The position numbers and the translations under genes are program-made. Positions 7,710 through 16,710 of a stretch of DNA of 64,000 nt are shown piece by piece (positions within the stretch are counted from its first letter, which is position 1; every line of letters starts with the position of its first letter). The stretch comes from Gammaproteobacteria bacterium (GTDB taxonomy: Bacteria > Pseudomonadota > Gammaproteobacteria > Steroidobacterales > Steroidobacteraceae): NCBI GenBank assembly GCA_013289615.1, contig JABCZO010000017.1, positions 1-64,000 on the forward strand. The letters are read 5' to 3'. The notes below the pieces were generated by a model. That model searched no databases. It was not told where the DNA came from and saw only the letters and a list, made by a program, of their open reading frames with translations.

Positions 7710-8855
7710 ATGGCGTTGTCCGCAGTCCGAGCCGGCGTTGCCCCCATCAACTGGGCCGCAGCCCTGATGTTCGTGCTGACCTCCGTGGTCGCGGTCACGG
7801 TGATACCGTGGTATGGGATCACCCACGGCTATCACGCCGCCGCCTGGATCGTCTTTACATTGTTCCTGGGCGCCAATGGCATGGCCATCACCTGCGGCTA
7901 TCATCGCCTGTTCGCTCATTGCACCTATGAGGCGCATCCGATCCTGAAGGTGGCGTACCTGTTTTTCGGTGCCATGGCGCTGCAGAACAGTGCCCTGAAC
8001 TGGGCGGCCGCCCACCGCGTGCATCACCGCTTCATCGACGATCCCGAACGCGATCCGTATTGCGCGCGCCGCGGGTTCTGGTTCTCCCATATCGGCTGGA
8101 TGCTGCGCAGCTATCCGAGCGGCGAGCCGGACTTCAGCACCGTGCGCGATCTGCAGCGCGATCCGCTGGTGATGTGGCAGCACAATCACTACCTGCTGGT
8201 CGCGCTGTCCACCAACTTCGGCCTGCCGCTGCTGGTGGGATATCTGATCGGGGACGTGTGGGGCGTGTTCCTGCTGGCCGGCGTGCTGCGGCTGGTTGCC
8301 AGCCATCATTTCACTTTTTTTATCAACTCTCTGGCACACATGTGGGGATCGCAGCCCTACACCGACGAAAACACCGCCCGCGATAATCCGGTGGTGGCGC
8401 TGCTGACCTACGGCGAGGGCTACCATAATTTCCATCACATGTTCGCGCACGACTACCGCAATGGTCTGCGCTGGTGGCAATGGGATCCGTCAAAGTGGTT
8501 CATCAGCAGCATGCGAGTGTTGGGGCTGACGCGCAACCTGAAGCGGGTTCCATGGTTCAGGATCCAGCGCGCATTGCTGGACAACCAGTTCCAGCGCGCC
8601 GAGCGCAGACTGGCAAGCCTGCCGGGGCGCGCGCAGTTGGAGCAATTGCGCGCCAGGATTGCGGAGGAATATGACGCGTTTTCCAAGGCCGTGGCGGAAT
8701 GGGCGCACCTGCGTGAGCAGTGGCTCGAGGACACCAAGCGGGCCATGGTGGAGCGCTGGGAACAATCGAACCTGCAGTCGCGCCTGCGGGAACTGGAATA
8801 CGGATTGCGATTACAGTATCGTCGGATGCGTGTGCTTCAGGCCCAGCTCGGATAA
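7710..8855 (+). CDS. Membrane acyl-CoA/acyl-lipid desaturase
   Basis: 381 residues. The three histidine boxes of the non-haem di-iron desaturases are present: HRLFAH (about 71-76), HRVHH (about 104-108) and EGYHNFHH (about 237-244), with four hydrophobic helices around them. This matches the stearoyl-CoA delta-9 desaturase type, which puts a cis double bond into a saturated acyl chain using O2 and an electron donor. The C-terminal ~90 residues (after FRIQRALLDNQ) form a charged coiled coil not part of the catalytic core. The ATG follows GGGGAG. It lies upstream of cyclopropane-fatty-acid synthase, which consumes cis-unsaturated chains. Confidence 0.93.
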   Translation: MALSAVRAGVAPINWAAALMFVLTSVVAVTVIPWYGITHGYHAAAWIVFTLFLGANGMAITCGYHRLFAHCTYEAHPILKVAYLFFGAMALQNSALNWAAAHRVHHRFIDDPERDPYCARRGFWFSHIGWMLRSYPSGEPDFSTVRDLQRDPLVMWQHNHYLLVALSTNFGLPLLVGYLIGDVWGVFLLAGVLRLVASHHFTFFINSLAHMWGSQPYTDENTARDNPVVALLTYGEGYHNFHHMFAHDYRNGLRWWQWDPSKWFISSMRVLGLTRNLKRVPWFRIQRALLDNQFQRAERRLASLPGRAQLEQLRARIAEEYDAFSKAVAEWAHLREQWLEDTKRAMVERWEQSNLQSRLRELEYGLRLQYRRMRVLQAQLG

Positions 8856-8965
8856 ATCGCTCGCGGCCCCCGCGGCCCGCGGCGGCACTGCCGAAGAGCA
8901 GAGATGGCAACAGCGCAAAGACCAATTGAGCTGCATTCAGGGTCCCGTATGAACGCAGAGTTCGA

Positions 8966-10225
8966 ATGAACGCCAATCCCGAATCCGAAAGTTTTTCCGA
9001 CTTTCCCGATGCGGCGCCTGCGCCGGGCCGGACGCGCCGCTCCCTGGAAGGTCGCCTGCTGCGTCGCTTGCTGTCGGACCTCGGCGATCCGCCGGTCGAG
9101 TTCGTCCTATGGAGCGGGGAGCGCATAGCGCCGGACGGCGCCGCTCCCGGCATCAAGATCCGCATCGCCGACCGCATCACGCTGTTTCGCGTGCTGCGCG
9201 ATCCACAGGTGCAGTTCCCCGAGGCCTACAGCGCCGGCAAGCTCGAGATTGAAGGCGACCTGGTCGAACTGATCGCGCTGATCTATCGCGGCATGGCGAA
9301 AGACGAGGGCAGGGACTCCTTCGGCAGCCGTCTCGCGCGCTGGTTTCGCAGCACCCGGCGCAATACGCTGGCCGGTTCGCGCAGGAACATTCATCACCAT
9401 TACGACATCGGCAACGAGTTCTACGCGATGTGGCTTGGCGAGACCATGGCCTATACCTGCGCCTACTATCCGACCCTCGCCGCCACGCTGGAACAGGCCC
9501 AGATCGCCAAGATGGACCACGTATGCCGCAAGCTGCAGCTGCAGCCCGGGGATTCGGTGGTCGAGGCCGGTTGCGGCTGGGGCAGCCTGGCGCTGCACAT
9601 GGCCAGCCGCTACGGCGCGCGCGTCAGGGCATTCAATATTTCGCACGAGCAGATTGCGTTCGCGCGCGAGCGAGCCAGGCAGCAGCAGCTGCAGGACCGG
9701 GTGGAGTTCATCCAGGATGACTATCGCAACATATCCGGTCGCTACGATGTGTTCGCGTCGGTCGGCATGCTCGAGCACGTCGGCCACGAAAACTATGCGC
9801 AGCTCGGGCGCGTCATCCGGCGTTCGCTGTGCTCGGCCGGGCGTGGGCTGATTCATTCGATCGGCCGCAACCATCCCGGTCTGCTGCATCCATGGATCAC
9901 GCGGCGGATTTTTCCCGGAGCCTATGCGCCGTCGCTGGGCGAGATGATGCAGATCTTCGAGCCCTCGGGCCTGTCGGTGCTGGATGTGGAGAACATCCGC
10001 CTGCACTACGCATTGACGCTTCGCCACTGGCTGGACCGCTACCGGGCCGCGGAGGATCGGGTGCGCAGGATGTTCGATGAAACCTTTGTCCGGATGTGGC
10101 GCCTGTACCTTGCCGGATCGATCGCCGGCTTCGAGACCGGAACGCTGCAGCTGTTCCAGGTGGTGTTCACCACGCGCGAGAACAACCACATTCCCCTGAC
10201 CCGCCAGCACCTGTATTCCACCTGA
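8966..10225 (+). CDS. cfa: Cyclopropane-fatty-acyl-phospholipid synthase
   Basis: 419 residues. The SAM-binding motif VVEAGCGWGSLALHMA, the HHHYDIGNEFYAMWL block, the active-site Cys in AYTCAYY and the bicarbonate-site element EHVGHENY all match CFA/mycolic-acid synthases. The reaction adds a methylene from SAM across a cis double bond in membrane phospholipids. An N-terminal segment of about 90 residues precedes the catalytic core, as in E. coli Cfa. It lies 110 bp after the desaturase and 14 bp before a flavoprotein on the same strand, so the three likely form one lipid-modifying operon. Confidence 0.94.
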   Translation: MNANPESESFSDFPDAAPAPGRTRRSLEGRLLRRLLSDLGDPPVEFVLWSGERIAPDGAAPGIKIRIADRITLFRVLRDPQVQFPEAYSAGKLEIEGDLVELIALIYRGMAKDEGRDSFGSRLARWFRSTRRNTLAGSRRNIHHHYDIGNEFYAMWLGETMAYTCAYYPTLAATLEQAQIAKMDHVCRKLQLQPGDSVVEAGCGWGSLALHMASRYGARVRAFNISHEQIAFARERARQQQLQDRVEFIQDDYRNISGRYDVFASVGMLEHVGHENYAQLGRVIRRSLCSAGRGLIHSIGRNHPGLLHPWITRRIFPGAYAPSLGEMMQIFEPSGLSVLDVENIRLHYALTLRHWLDRYRAAEDRVRRMFDETFVRMWRLYLAGSIAGFETGTLQLFQVVFTTRENNHIPLTRQHLYST

Positions 10226-10239
10226 GTCGGGCGGCCCGC

Positions 10240-11247
10240 ATGCGTAACTGCGAGGTGATCGTGGTCGGCGGCGGACCGGCCGGCGCATCGGCAGCGCGCC
10301 GCCTGCAACAGGGTGGAGCGCAGGTGCTGGTGCTGGACAAGGAGGTCTTCCCCAGGCCCAAGCTGTGCGCCGGCTGGATCACCCCGGAAGTGGTGCGCGA
10401 CGTGGACCTGGACCCGGCGACCTATCCGCACCGATTCTTGAGTTTCCGCCGCCTGCATTGGCATCTGAAGGGCCTGCACCTGCCGATTCCGTGCGTGCAG
10501 CATTCGATCCGCCGCCTCGAGTTCGACGCCTGGCTGCTGGAGCAGTCCGGCGCGCAGGTTGCCGCGCACACTGTTCGGCAGATCGAACGCGACCGCGGCG
10601 ACTACCTGATCGATGGGCAGTATCGCTGCAAATACCTGATCGGCGCCGCCGGCACCGCCTGTCCGGTACATCGCAATTTATTTCGCCAGGCGCTGCCAAG
10701 GGTGCGCGCGCTGCAGACCGTTACGCTGGAGCTCGAATTTGCCCATGAGTGGCGCGATCCTGATTGTCACCTTTGGTTTTTCGAGGACGGCCTGCCAGGG
10801 TACAGCTGGTACGTACCCAAGGCGCGCGGCTGGCTGAATGTCGGTATCGGCGGCATGGCGCAGCGGCTGAAGCAGCGTGGCGAAGACATCTGGCTGCACT
10901 GGCAGCGATTTAGCCAGCGGCTCGAGCAGCGATTCGGCATCCGCATTGCGCTCGAACCGTCCGGCTACAGCTATTACGTTCGTGGTCCGATCGACGTGGT
11001 GCGCCTCGACAACGCTTTTCTGACCGGCGATGCGGCCGGGCTCGCCACCCGCGACCTGTGCGAAGGCATCGGACCGGCAGTGCGCAGCGGCCTGCGCGCC
11101 GCCGATTCGGTGCTGCACGGCGCCGACTACGATCTGGCGAACGTCACCGGTGCCAGCATGGGCGGGGGTTGGATCAGCCGCATGGTCGACTGGGGCTTTA
11201 CCCGCGGCGTCGGCCGGCCGGCGGTGGGCGCCGCAGCGCCGATCTGA
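10240..11247 (+). CDS. Geranylgeranyl-reductase-like FAD-dependent oxidoreductase
   Basis: 335 residues. FAD-binding start VIVVGGGPAGASAARRLQQGG, the family motif FPRPKLCAGWITPEVV, and GDAAGLATRDLCEGIGPAVRSG near the C-terminus. Relatives reduce isoprenoid double bonds or act as p-hydroxybenzoate-hydroxylase-type oxidases; the substrate here is unknown, but the neighbours suggest a lipid. The ATG at 10240 was chosen because it directly precedes the Rossmann strand; the frame is open further upstream but overlaps the cfa gene. Confidence 0.85.
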   Translation: MRNCEVIVVGGGPAGASAARRLQQGGAQVLVLDKEVFPRPKLCAGWITPEVVRDVDLDPATYPHRFLSFRRLHWHLKGLHLPIPCVQHSIRRLEFDAWLLEQSGAQVAAHTVRQIERDRGDYLIDGQYRCKYLIGAAGTACPVHRNLFRQALPRVRALQTVTLELEFAHEWRDPDCHLWFFEDGLPGYSWYVPKARGWLNVGIGGMAQRLKQRGEDIWLHWQRFSQRLEQRFGIRIALEPSGYSYYVRGPIDVVRLDNAFLTGDAAGLATRDLCEGIGPAVRSGLRAADSVLHGADYDLANVTGASMGGGWISRMVDWGFTRGVGRPAVGAAAPI

Positions 11248-11252
11248 ATCGT

Positions 11253-11783
11253 CTACTGGGTGGTGGACGCCGGCACGCCCATCAGGCGCGCGGCGCGTGC
11301 CAGATGCTTGTGGTAGCAGATGATCACCGCCAACTCGGTCTTGTAGACGTGATCGACGGTGCCATAGAAAGCGTCCAGCGTCAGGCCGTCGTCGAAGCGC
11401 TCGGCCAGCACCTGGAATCGTGACGCGCAGTGCGCGGGACTGGTCTGGTCGAGGTGATACTCGATGTAGTCGCGCAGCAGCGTTGAGGTCAGTTCGGAAT
11501 GAAAGGCGTCCTTGGCGTCCTCCGACAAGGTGTCATAGGCGCTCACCAGACGGCTATCGATGCTTCTCTTCGACAGGACGACCATGCTGCCGGGCCGCGT
11601 CGGCAGCGACAACGCCTCCATGACGTGCTGGCTGGTGGCGGGAAAGTCGAAACGCAGCGACCATCGGAATTTGGGGCTGTCGGTCCTGACGGGCGTGCAT
11701 CCCATGGATCGCAACCAGGATTCGACGGGCTCGATTTCCACGACCGGCTTACTCCGGGCGCCGTGGCGGCGCTTGCGCGCCAT
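11253..11783 (-). CDS. Hypothetical protein
   Basis: 176 residues, soluble, beginning with a basic stretch MARKRRHGARSK and containing two-part alpha/beta structure: EPVESWLRSMGCTP...FRWSLRFDFPATS, then a helical half (LLRDYIEYHLDQTSPAHCASRFQVLAERF, VYKTELAVIICYHKHLARAARLMG). No catalytic motif or family recognised. It ends 5 bp from the stop of the convergent flavoprotein gene and is followed upstream by the MFS gene on the same strand. Confidence 0.6.
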   Translation of the reverse strand: MARKRRHGARSKPVVEIEPVESWLRSMGCTPVRTDSPKFRWSLRFDFPATSQHVMEALSLPTRPGSMVVLSKRSIDSRLVSAYDTLSEDAKDAFHSELTSTLLRDYIEYHLDQTSPAHCASRFQVLAERFDDGLTLDAFYGTVDHVYKTELAVIICYHKHLARAARLMGVPASTTQ

Positions 11784-11870
11784 CGTACAGCCGATCGCAG
11801 GATCGCCACCAGAAGCACAGCAGCTCGGGGGTCGCGACCCGGAAATCGTTCCGCTGTGCGGCTTCGCTCA

Positions 11871-13493
11871 TCATTGCGCCCCGTTGCCGTCGTGACCCGG
11901 CTCGACGGTGATCAGGTGCCTGACCGTCGGCGCATGTGCGAGCAGCCGGTGGATCTGCTCCTGCAGCACGCGGTCGGCGTGTGTCACCCGTTCATGCTGG
12001 CGCAAGTGCTCGATCCAGGACTCTACCCGGAAGGTCTCCAGAAATATCGACTTGTTGGCGGTGTCTTCGAACATGTCCCAGGCATAGGCTCCGTCGCGGC
12101 GACGCTCGTGGGCCAGGTGGCCCATTGCGGCGATGAAGCCCTGACGATCCTTGTCGGCGGCCAGCCGGTATTCGATCGTCACCAGCACCGGCCCGCGATC
12201 GGCGTCGATCTGATGCGCGACCACCGGCACCGGCCAGTGCATCGATGGGGTCAGGTCGACACCGGCGCCGGTCTGCAGCTTCCAGCGTCGCGTCAGCGGG
12301 ATCGCGAGCAGCGCTCCGGCGGCGGCGATCAACTGCGTCAACCGCAATCCGGTGATGTCGGCCACTTCCCCCCAGACCGCGCTGCCGAGCGTCATCGCGC
12401 CGTAGAATACGGTCACGAACAGCGCCAGGCCACGGCCGCGCACCCAGTCCGGCAACGCCAGCTGGGCCGAGACGTTCAGATTCGCGAGCACTGCGATCCA
12501 CGAGGCGCCGGCGAGGATGCTGCCGACAAGGCCGACCAGCGGCACGCGCGCCAGAGCGAATAGCAGCATCGCCAGCGCGGTGCCGATGGTCGCCGCAATG
12601 ACCACGCGGTCCGGCCCGAGCGTGGCCTTGGCCCACGGCAGCAGGAAGGCGCCGCCGACCGCCCCGGCACCGATCGCGCCCAGCAGCAGCCCGTACAGCC
12701 CCGGGCCGCCGCCGATCTGATCGCGCGCCACCAGCGGCAGCAATGCCCAATAGGCGCTGGCGAACAGAAAAAACGCCACCGCGCGGATCAGCGTCGAGCG
12801 CAGATGCGGGTTGTGGCGCGCGTGGCGAAAGCCGGTGCGCATCGCGCTGCCGAATCGCTCCGCGGGCAGGCGATTGGCGGCGCGATGCGGTGCGCGCCAC
12901 CACAGCAGCGCACCGATGACGCCGAGGTTGCTCAGCGCGTTGAGCCAGAATGGCGCGGCAATGCCAGCCAGCCCGATGATGCTGCCGGCCAAGGCAGGTC
13001 CCAGTGCGCGGCTGATGTTGATACCGACGCTGTTGGCTGCCACGGCGGGCGCCAGATCCTGCGGCGGCACCAGCTGCGGCACCACGGCCTGCCAGCCGGG
13101 CGCCGACAATGCACCGCCCACGCCGATCAGAAACATGAACAGCAGCAGTGAGCCGGGTGTGATGGCGCCGAATTGCACCAGTGCGGCGAACAGCGCCGAC
13201 AAAGCAACCGTGGCTACCTCGACCCCGATCAGGAAGCGGCGCTTGTCGAAGATGTCGGCCAGCGCGCCGGCGGCGAGGGCGAACAGGAACATCGGCAGGC
13301 TGGTCGCGACCTGTACCAGTGACACCAGCAGCGCATCGCTGTTCAGGCTCACCATCAGCCAGCCGGATGCCGCGTTGTACATCCAGGTACCGATATTGGA
13401 GACCACCGTCGCGACCCAGATGACGGTGAAGGCCCGATGCCGGAACGCCGCGCGCGGCGGCGATGGCCGCCGTGCGGCGTCCTGCGATGGCAC
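11871..13493 (-). CDS. MFS transporter (MFS_3/EntS-like) with C-terminal soluble domain
   Basis: 540 residues. Twelve hydrophobic helices cover about 20-405, with FRHRAFTVIWVATVVSNIGTWM at the start and the inter-helix loop LADIFDKRRFLIGVE typical of the MFS_3 (enterobactin-exporter-like) group. The last ~130 residues (PVLVTIEYRLAADKDRQGFIAAMGHLAHERRRDGAY...) form an antibiotic-monooxygenase-like ferredoxin fold, a known fusion in this group whose role is unclear. It starts with GTG (complement of 13491-13493) three bases after the cytochrome c stop, so the two are probably co-translated. Substrate unknown. Confidence 0.87.
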   Translation of the reverse strand: MPSQDAARRPSPPRAAFRHRAFTVIWVATVVSNIGTWMYNAASGWLMVSLNSDALLVSLVQVATSLPMFLFALAAGALADIFDKRRFLIGVEVATVALSALFAALVQFGAITPGSLLLFMFLIGVGGALSAPGWQAVVPQLVPPQDLAPAVAANSVGINISRALGPALAGSIIGLAGIAAPFWLNALSNLGVIGALLWWRAPHRAANRLPAERFGSAMRTGFRHARHNPHLRSTLIRAVAFFLFASAYWALLPLVARDQIGGGPGLYGLLLGAIGAGAVGGAFLLPWAKATLGPDRVVIAATIGTALAMLLFALARVPLVGLVGSILAGASWIAVLANLNVSAQLALPDWVRGRGLALFVTVFYGAMTLGSAVWGEVADITGLRLTQLIAAAGALLAIPLTRRWKLQTGAGVDLTPSMHWPVPVVAHQIDADRGPVLVTIEYRLAADKDRQGFIAAMGHLAHERRRDGAYAWDMFEDTANKSIFLETFRVESWIEHLRQHERVTHADRVLQEQIHRLLAHAPTVRHLITVEPGHDGNGAQ

Positions 13494-13495
13494 GA

Positions 13496-13939
13496 CTAAT
13501 GCGCCATCGAGCGCAGCCCCTTGACCTCGTCCGCCGACACCTTGTCCTTATAGAGGTTACCGAAGTGCGTGCGCACGTAGCTCACCACTGCCGCCACCTG
13601 CGCGTCGCTGAGGGCCCCATTGAAGGCAGGCATCGCCTTGCTGCCATGGAGCACCATGATGATCGGATAGGCGCTGGCCGACAGCTTCGGATTACCCGCC
13701 AGCGCCGGATAGCTGGCTGCGCCGCTGCCGCCCTGGCCATTCGGCATGTGACACACCTGGCAGGCTACGTGGTAGAGCGATTCGCCATCGGTTTGCAGGA
13801 AATGCGTCGGGCCCGTCAGGCTGGCGCCAGCCCTGGTCGAGCTCGGACCGCCCTCATCGGCGCGCGCGCCGGGGCTCGGGGCAAGCGCGGCGAGGGCGAC
13901 AAAGGCGGCGATCACAAGGACTGCGAGTATCTGTTTCAT
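13496..13939 (-). CDS. Periplasmic c-type cytochrome
   Basis: 147 residues with a Sec signal peptide (MKQILAVLVIAAFVALAALAPSPGARA) and a single haem motif CQVCH at about 60-64; an axial Met is likely in SKAMPAFNG. It is of the small class I type used as electron acceptor by periplasmic dehydrogenases. The gene lies 26 bp after the amine-oxidase gene on the same strand, which suggests the cytochrome takes electrons from that flavoprotein, an inference. The start was chosen for the signal peptide; the longer open frame upstream overlaps the oxidase. Confidence 0.92.
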   Translation of the reverse strand: MKQILAVLVIAAFVALAALAPSPGARADEGGPSSTRAGASLTGPTHFLQTDGESLYHVACQVCHMPNGQGGSGAASYPALAGNPKLSASAYPIIMVLHGSKAMPAFNGALSDAQVAAVVSYVRTHFGNLYKDKVSADEVKGLRSMAH

Positions 13940-13965
13940 GGCGCTACTCCGGCATGCGCGTGCGA

Positions 13966-15558
13966 TCAGGCAGCCAGCACTCGCCGGTGCAGGCGTGTAA
14001 TGGCATCGAGGGCCGACAGCACCGCTCCTTCCTGCCAGGCGGTGAATTCCGAGATGTGGTCGCCGGCCAGTACGATGCGGCCGTCGATTTCCGCCAGATG
14101 GCGGTAATGCGCCGCACGCAGCTCCGGGGTCCACGCCGCCGCGCAGCCCAGGGCGCCCGGGACCCGGTGCCAGCTCACCGACACACCGTTTTCGAACTCG
14201 CTGCGGTACTGCGGATGGATCTGGGCGCCGTATTCCACCGCTTTGCTGACCCGCAGCTGCGGCGACATGCCTGACAATTCGAACCCCGGCACGCCGATAG
14301 TGAAGGTCCCCAGCAGCACGCCCTTGCCCGGCCGGTTGTAGCCGGTATTGGGATAGGCGATCTGCCTGATCGGCAGATCGGTAAACGTGATACCGCCGTA
14401 GATCGCCTCGTCCTCCTCCCAGAATCGGCGCTTGAACTGCAGGCCGGTTTTCACGGCGCTGGCGTAGGCGATCGCATTGATGCCGGCTGCCATCGGCGCG
14501 CCGACATTAAGATCGATTTGACTCAGGATTGTCAGCGGGATCGTGCAGACGCACCAGTCGGCGCTGGCCTGGCGCGGATCAGCGCCGGTGCGGGCGTCTA
14601 CATAGCTGACCGTAACCCCGGTGTCGCTCTGCCGGATCGCCTTTACCCTGGCTTTCAGGGTGATCAGATCGGCGATCTCGCGGCCGATCGCACGGGGCGT
14701 CATGTCCATGCCGCCCACCGGCTGGAAGATGGTCGATTGCCACTGATGCGTCTGCCCGAACGTCAACGCGCGCCACACGTCGGAGCGCAACAGATCGGCC
14801 AATCCGATCGGCGTCGAGGGCATTGGCGACGGCATCAGCCCACCGCCCCGGTTGACCTCATAGCCGCGCCGCTCGGCGCTGTCGAAGCCGGCCTTGTAGA
14901 GGAAGTTTTCATCCAACGCGCCCCAGCCGCGCAGCGCCTCGAGCAGGATCTGCTGGTCTTCATCGGTCAGCGCCTGGTCGAGCTTGTCCTGGCGCGCACT
15001 CTTGGCGAGCAATTCCGCCACGTGGCCCTGGAAGTCCGCCTGCACCTCGCGAAATCGGCGCGGCTTGCCATCGAAATACTGGCTGCTGTGCACGTAGGCG
15101 TTGTAGTTGACCATCACGAACGGTTCCAGGGCGACGTTGAAGCGCCTGGCGTAGTCCAGATAACCGCGATGATGGTAGGGGATGCGCCACGGCCCTGGGT
15201 TCAGGTACAGCCCCGGATCAAAGTCGCAGTTCTGTGTCTCGCCGCCGATCTCGGTATAGACATCGCCGCCGCGAAGACTCCAGGCGCGGCCGCCGACGCG
15301 ATCGTTGAATTCCAGTACCTGGACGTGATAGCCGGCGTTGCGAAGTTCCAGCGCCGCGACCAGGCCCGCCAAGCCGGCGCCCAGGACGATGACCCTGGTG
15401 CCTTTGGGAGCGCCCTGCAGCTTGATCGGACCTGCATATTGTGAGTCGGCCGCGTATCCGAGGCTGGTCATGGCCTGGTACATCACGGATCCGCCGGCCA
15501 CCATGCCGATCATCCGGAACAGATCGCGCCGATTCAGCTTCGAGTTCCTGTCGTCCAT
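13966..15558 (-). CDS. Tat-exported FAD-dependent amine oxidase
   Basis: 530 residues. The N-terminus carries a twin-arginine-type signal (LNRRDLFRMIGMVAGG) followed by the flavin-binding motif VIVLGAGLAGLVAALELRNAGY and VGGRAWSLRGGDVYTEIGGE, the signature of monoamine-oxidase-like flavoproteins; the C-terminus has ILAGDHISEFTAWQEGAVLSALDA, the second FAD contact. Predicted to act in the periplasm, oxidising an amine or similar, with electrons going to the cytochrome c encoded next rather than to O2 (inference). First gene of the leftward oxidase/cytochrome/MFS unit. Confidence 0.9.
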   Translation of the reverse strand: MDDRNSKLNRRDLFRMIGMVAGGSVMYQAMTSLGYAADSQYAGPIKLQGAPKGTRVIVLGAGLAGLVAALELRNAGYHVQVLEFNDRVGGRAWSLRGGDVYTEIGGETQNCDFDPGLYLNPGPWRIPYHHRGYLDYARRFNVALEPFVMVNYNAYVHSSQYFDGKPRRFREVQADFQGHVAELLAKSARQDKLDQALTDEDQQILLEALRGWGALDENFLYKAGFDSAERRGYEVNRGGGLMPSPMPSTPIGLADLLRSDVWRALTFGQTHQWQSTIFQPVGGMDMTPRAIGREIADLITLKARVKAIRQSDTGVTVSYVDARTGADPRQASADWCVCTIPLTILSQIDLNVGAPMAAGINAIAYASAVKTGLQFKRRFWEEDEAIYGGITFTDLPIRQIAYPNTGYNRPGKGVLLGTFTIGVPGFELSGMSPQLRVSKAVEYGAQIHPQYRSEFENGVSVSWHRVPGALGCAAAWTPELRAAHYRHLAEIDGRIVLAGDHISEFTAWQEGAVLSALDAITRLHRRVLAA

Positions 15559-15624
15559 GTTCCTTCCACTGCGGCGGCCTGTGCCGCGGCTGCGACGGAA
15601 TCATACCTGCAGATTCGGCGCCGA

Positions 15625-16605
15625 TCAGTCGTAGAGGCCTGCCTGCCTGCCGCGCTCGCGCCCCAGCGCCAGCAGAATGTCCACCGCCGGGGTCGGCACC
15701 CGGGTCAATTGTCCCAATTCGTGCACCGCGGTCACCAACGCATCGATTTCGATCGCGCGAGCGCTCTCCAGGTCCTGCAGCATCGACATCTTGTGGCCGG
15801 TCGCCAGTCCTGCGGCCTCAAGCCGGCGCTCGATCATTGCCTCGGGAATGTCGAGCCCCAGCGCCAGCGCGACGTTGCGGCATTCCTGCATCACCGCAAT
15901 GCAGACAGCGCGCAGTCCCGCCTCGCTGGTGATCCGATCGAGCGTGGCGAGCGTCAGCAGGCTGATCGGATTGAAGCAGGCGTTGCCCCAGAGCTTGAGC
16001 CAGATGTTCCAGCGCAGATTGGCGCGTATCGGCGCCTCGAAGCCCGCTTCGACCAGCGTGTGGGCGAGCGCCTGCACCCGGCCGGACATGCTGCCGTCGG
16101 GCTCGCCGATGGTAAAGCGCTTGAATTCATGGTGCTCGATGATGCCGGGAGCTACGACGGCGCAGGCCGGATCCACCACGCAACCGATGGCGCGTCCAGG
16201 CCCGATTGCGTTCCACTGGCGGGCATCGCGATCCACCGAATCCAGGTGTGTGCCCTCGAGCGCGCCGCCCGAGCGATAGAAATACCACCATGGGATGCCG
16301 TTCATTGCGGTGACGACGCAGGTTTCCGGCCCGAGCAGCGGCGCAAAGCGCTCGCACTGCTGCCATGCCTGGTGCGCCTTGAGTGCGCAGATGACCACAT
16401 CCTGCGGGCCGAAGTCGGACGGCTGATCGCTCGCCGCCACGTACGCGGTCTTCTGCCGACCGCCGATCCGCAGTCGCAGGCCGTCGTTGCGGATCGAGCG
16501 CAGGTGCTCGCCGCGGGCAATGACGCAGACCTCGTTGCCCGAGAGTGCGAGCTCAACCGCGAGGTAACCGCCGATGGCTCCGGCACCAAACACGCATAGT
16601 TTCAT
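15625..16605 (-). CDS. PanE/ApbA-family reductase (possible oxalyl-CoA reductase), copy 1
   Basis: 326 residues. Rossmann start MKLCVFGAGAIGGYLAVELALSG, then ALKAHQAW and AMNGIPWWYFYRSGG, and the C-terminal helical domain with KLWGNACFNPISLLT and GHKMSMLQDLES. The family includes ketopantoate reductase, but in Methylobacterium extorquens a member called PanE2 reduces oxalyl-CoA to glyoxylate. Here two paralogues flank an Frc-containing gene set, so the oxalyl-CoA role is favoured over pantothenate synthesis (inference). Its stop is 67 bp from the start of the amine-oxidase gene; the acyl-CoA synthetase gene lies upstream on the same strand. Confidence 0.88.
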   Translation of the reverse strand: MKLCVFGAGAIGGYLAVELALSGNEVCVIARGEHLRSIRNDGLRLRIGGRQKTAYVAASDQPSDFGPQDVVICALKAHQAWQQCERFAPLLGPETCVVTAMNGIPWWYFYRSGGALEGTHLDSVDRDARQWNAIGPGRAIGCVVDPACAVVAPGIIEHHEFKRFTIGEPDGSMSGRVQALAHTLVEAGFEAPIRANLRWNIWLKLWGNACFNPISLLTLATLDRITSEAGLRAVCIAVMQECRNVALALGLDIPEAMIERRLEAAGLATGHKMSMLQDLESARAIEIDALVTAVHELGQLTRVPTPAVDILLALGRERGRQAGLYD

Positions 16606-16710
16606 CGTACAAGGACCGACTCGCGACCGCGACGGAGGGGAAGTCGCCGCCGCCGATCGGTCATCGCTAACTCCGTTTCCAAGCTCCCAAATAATCGGCC
16701 GCGGCCGCCT

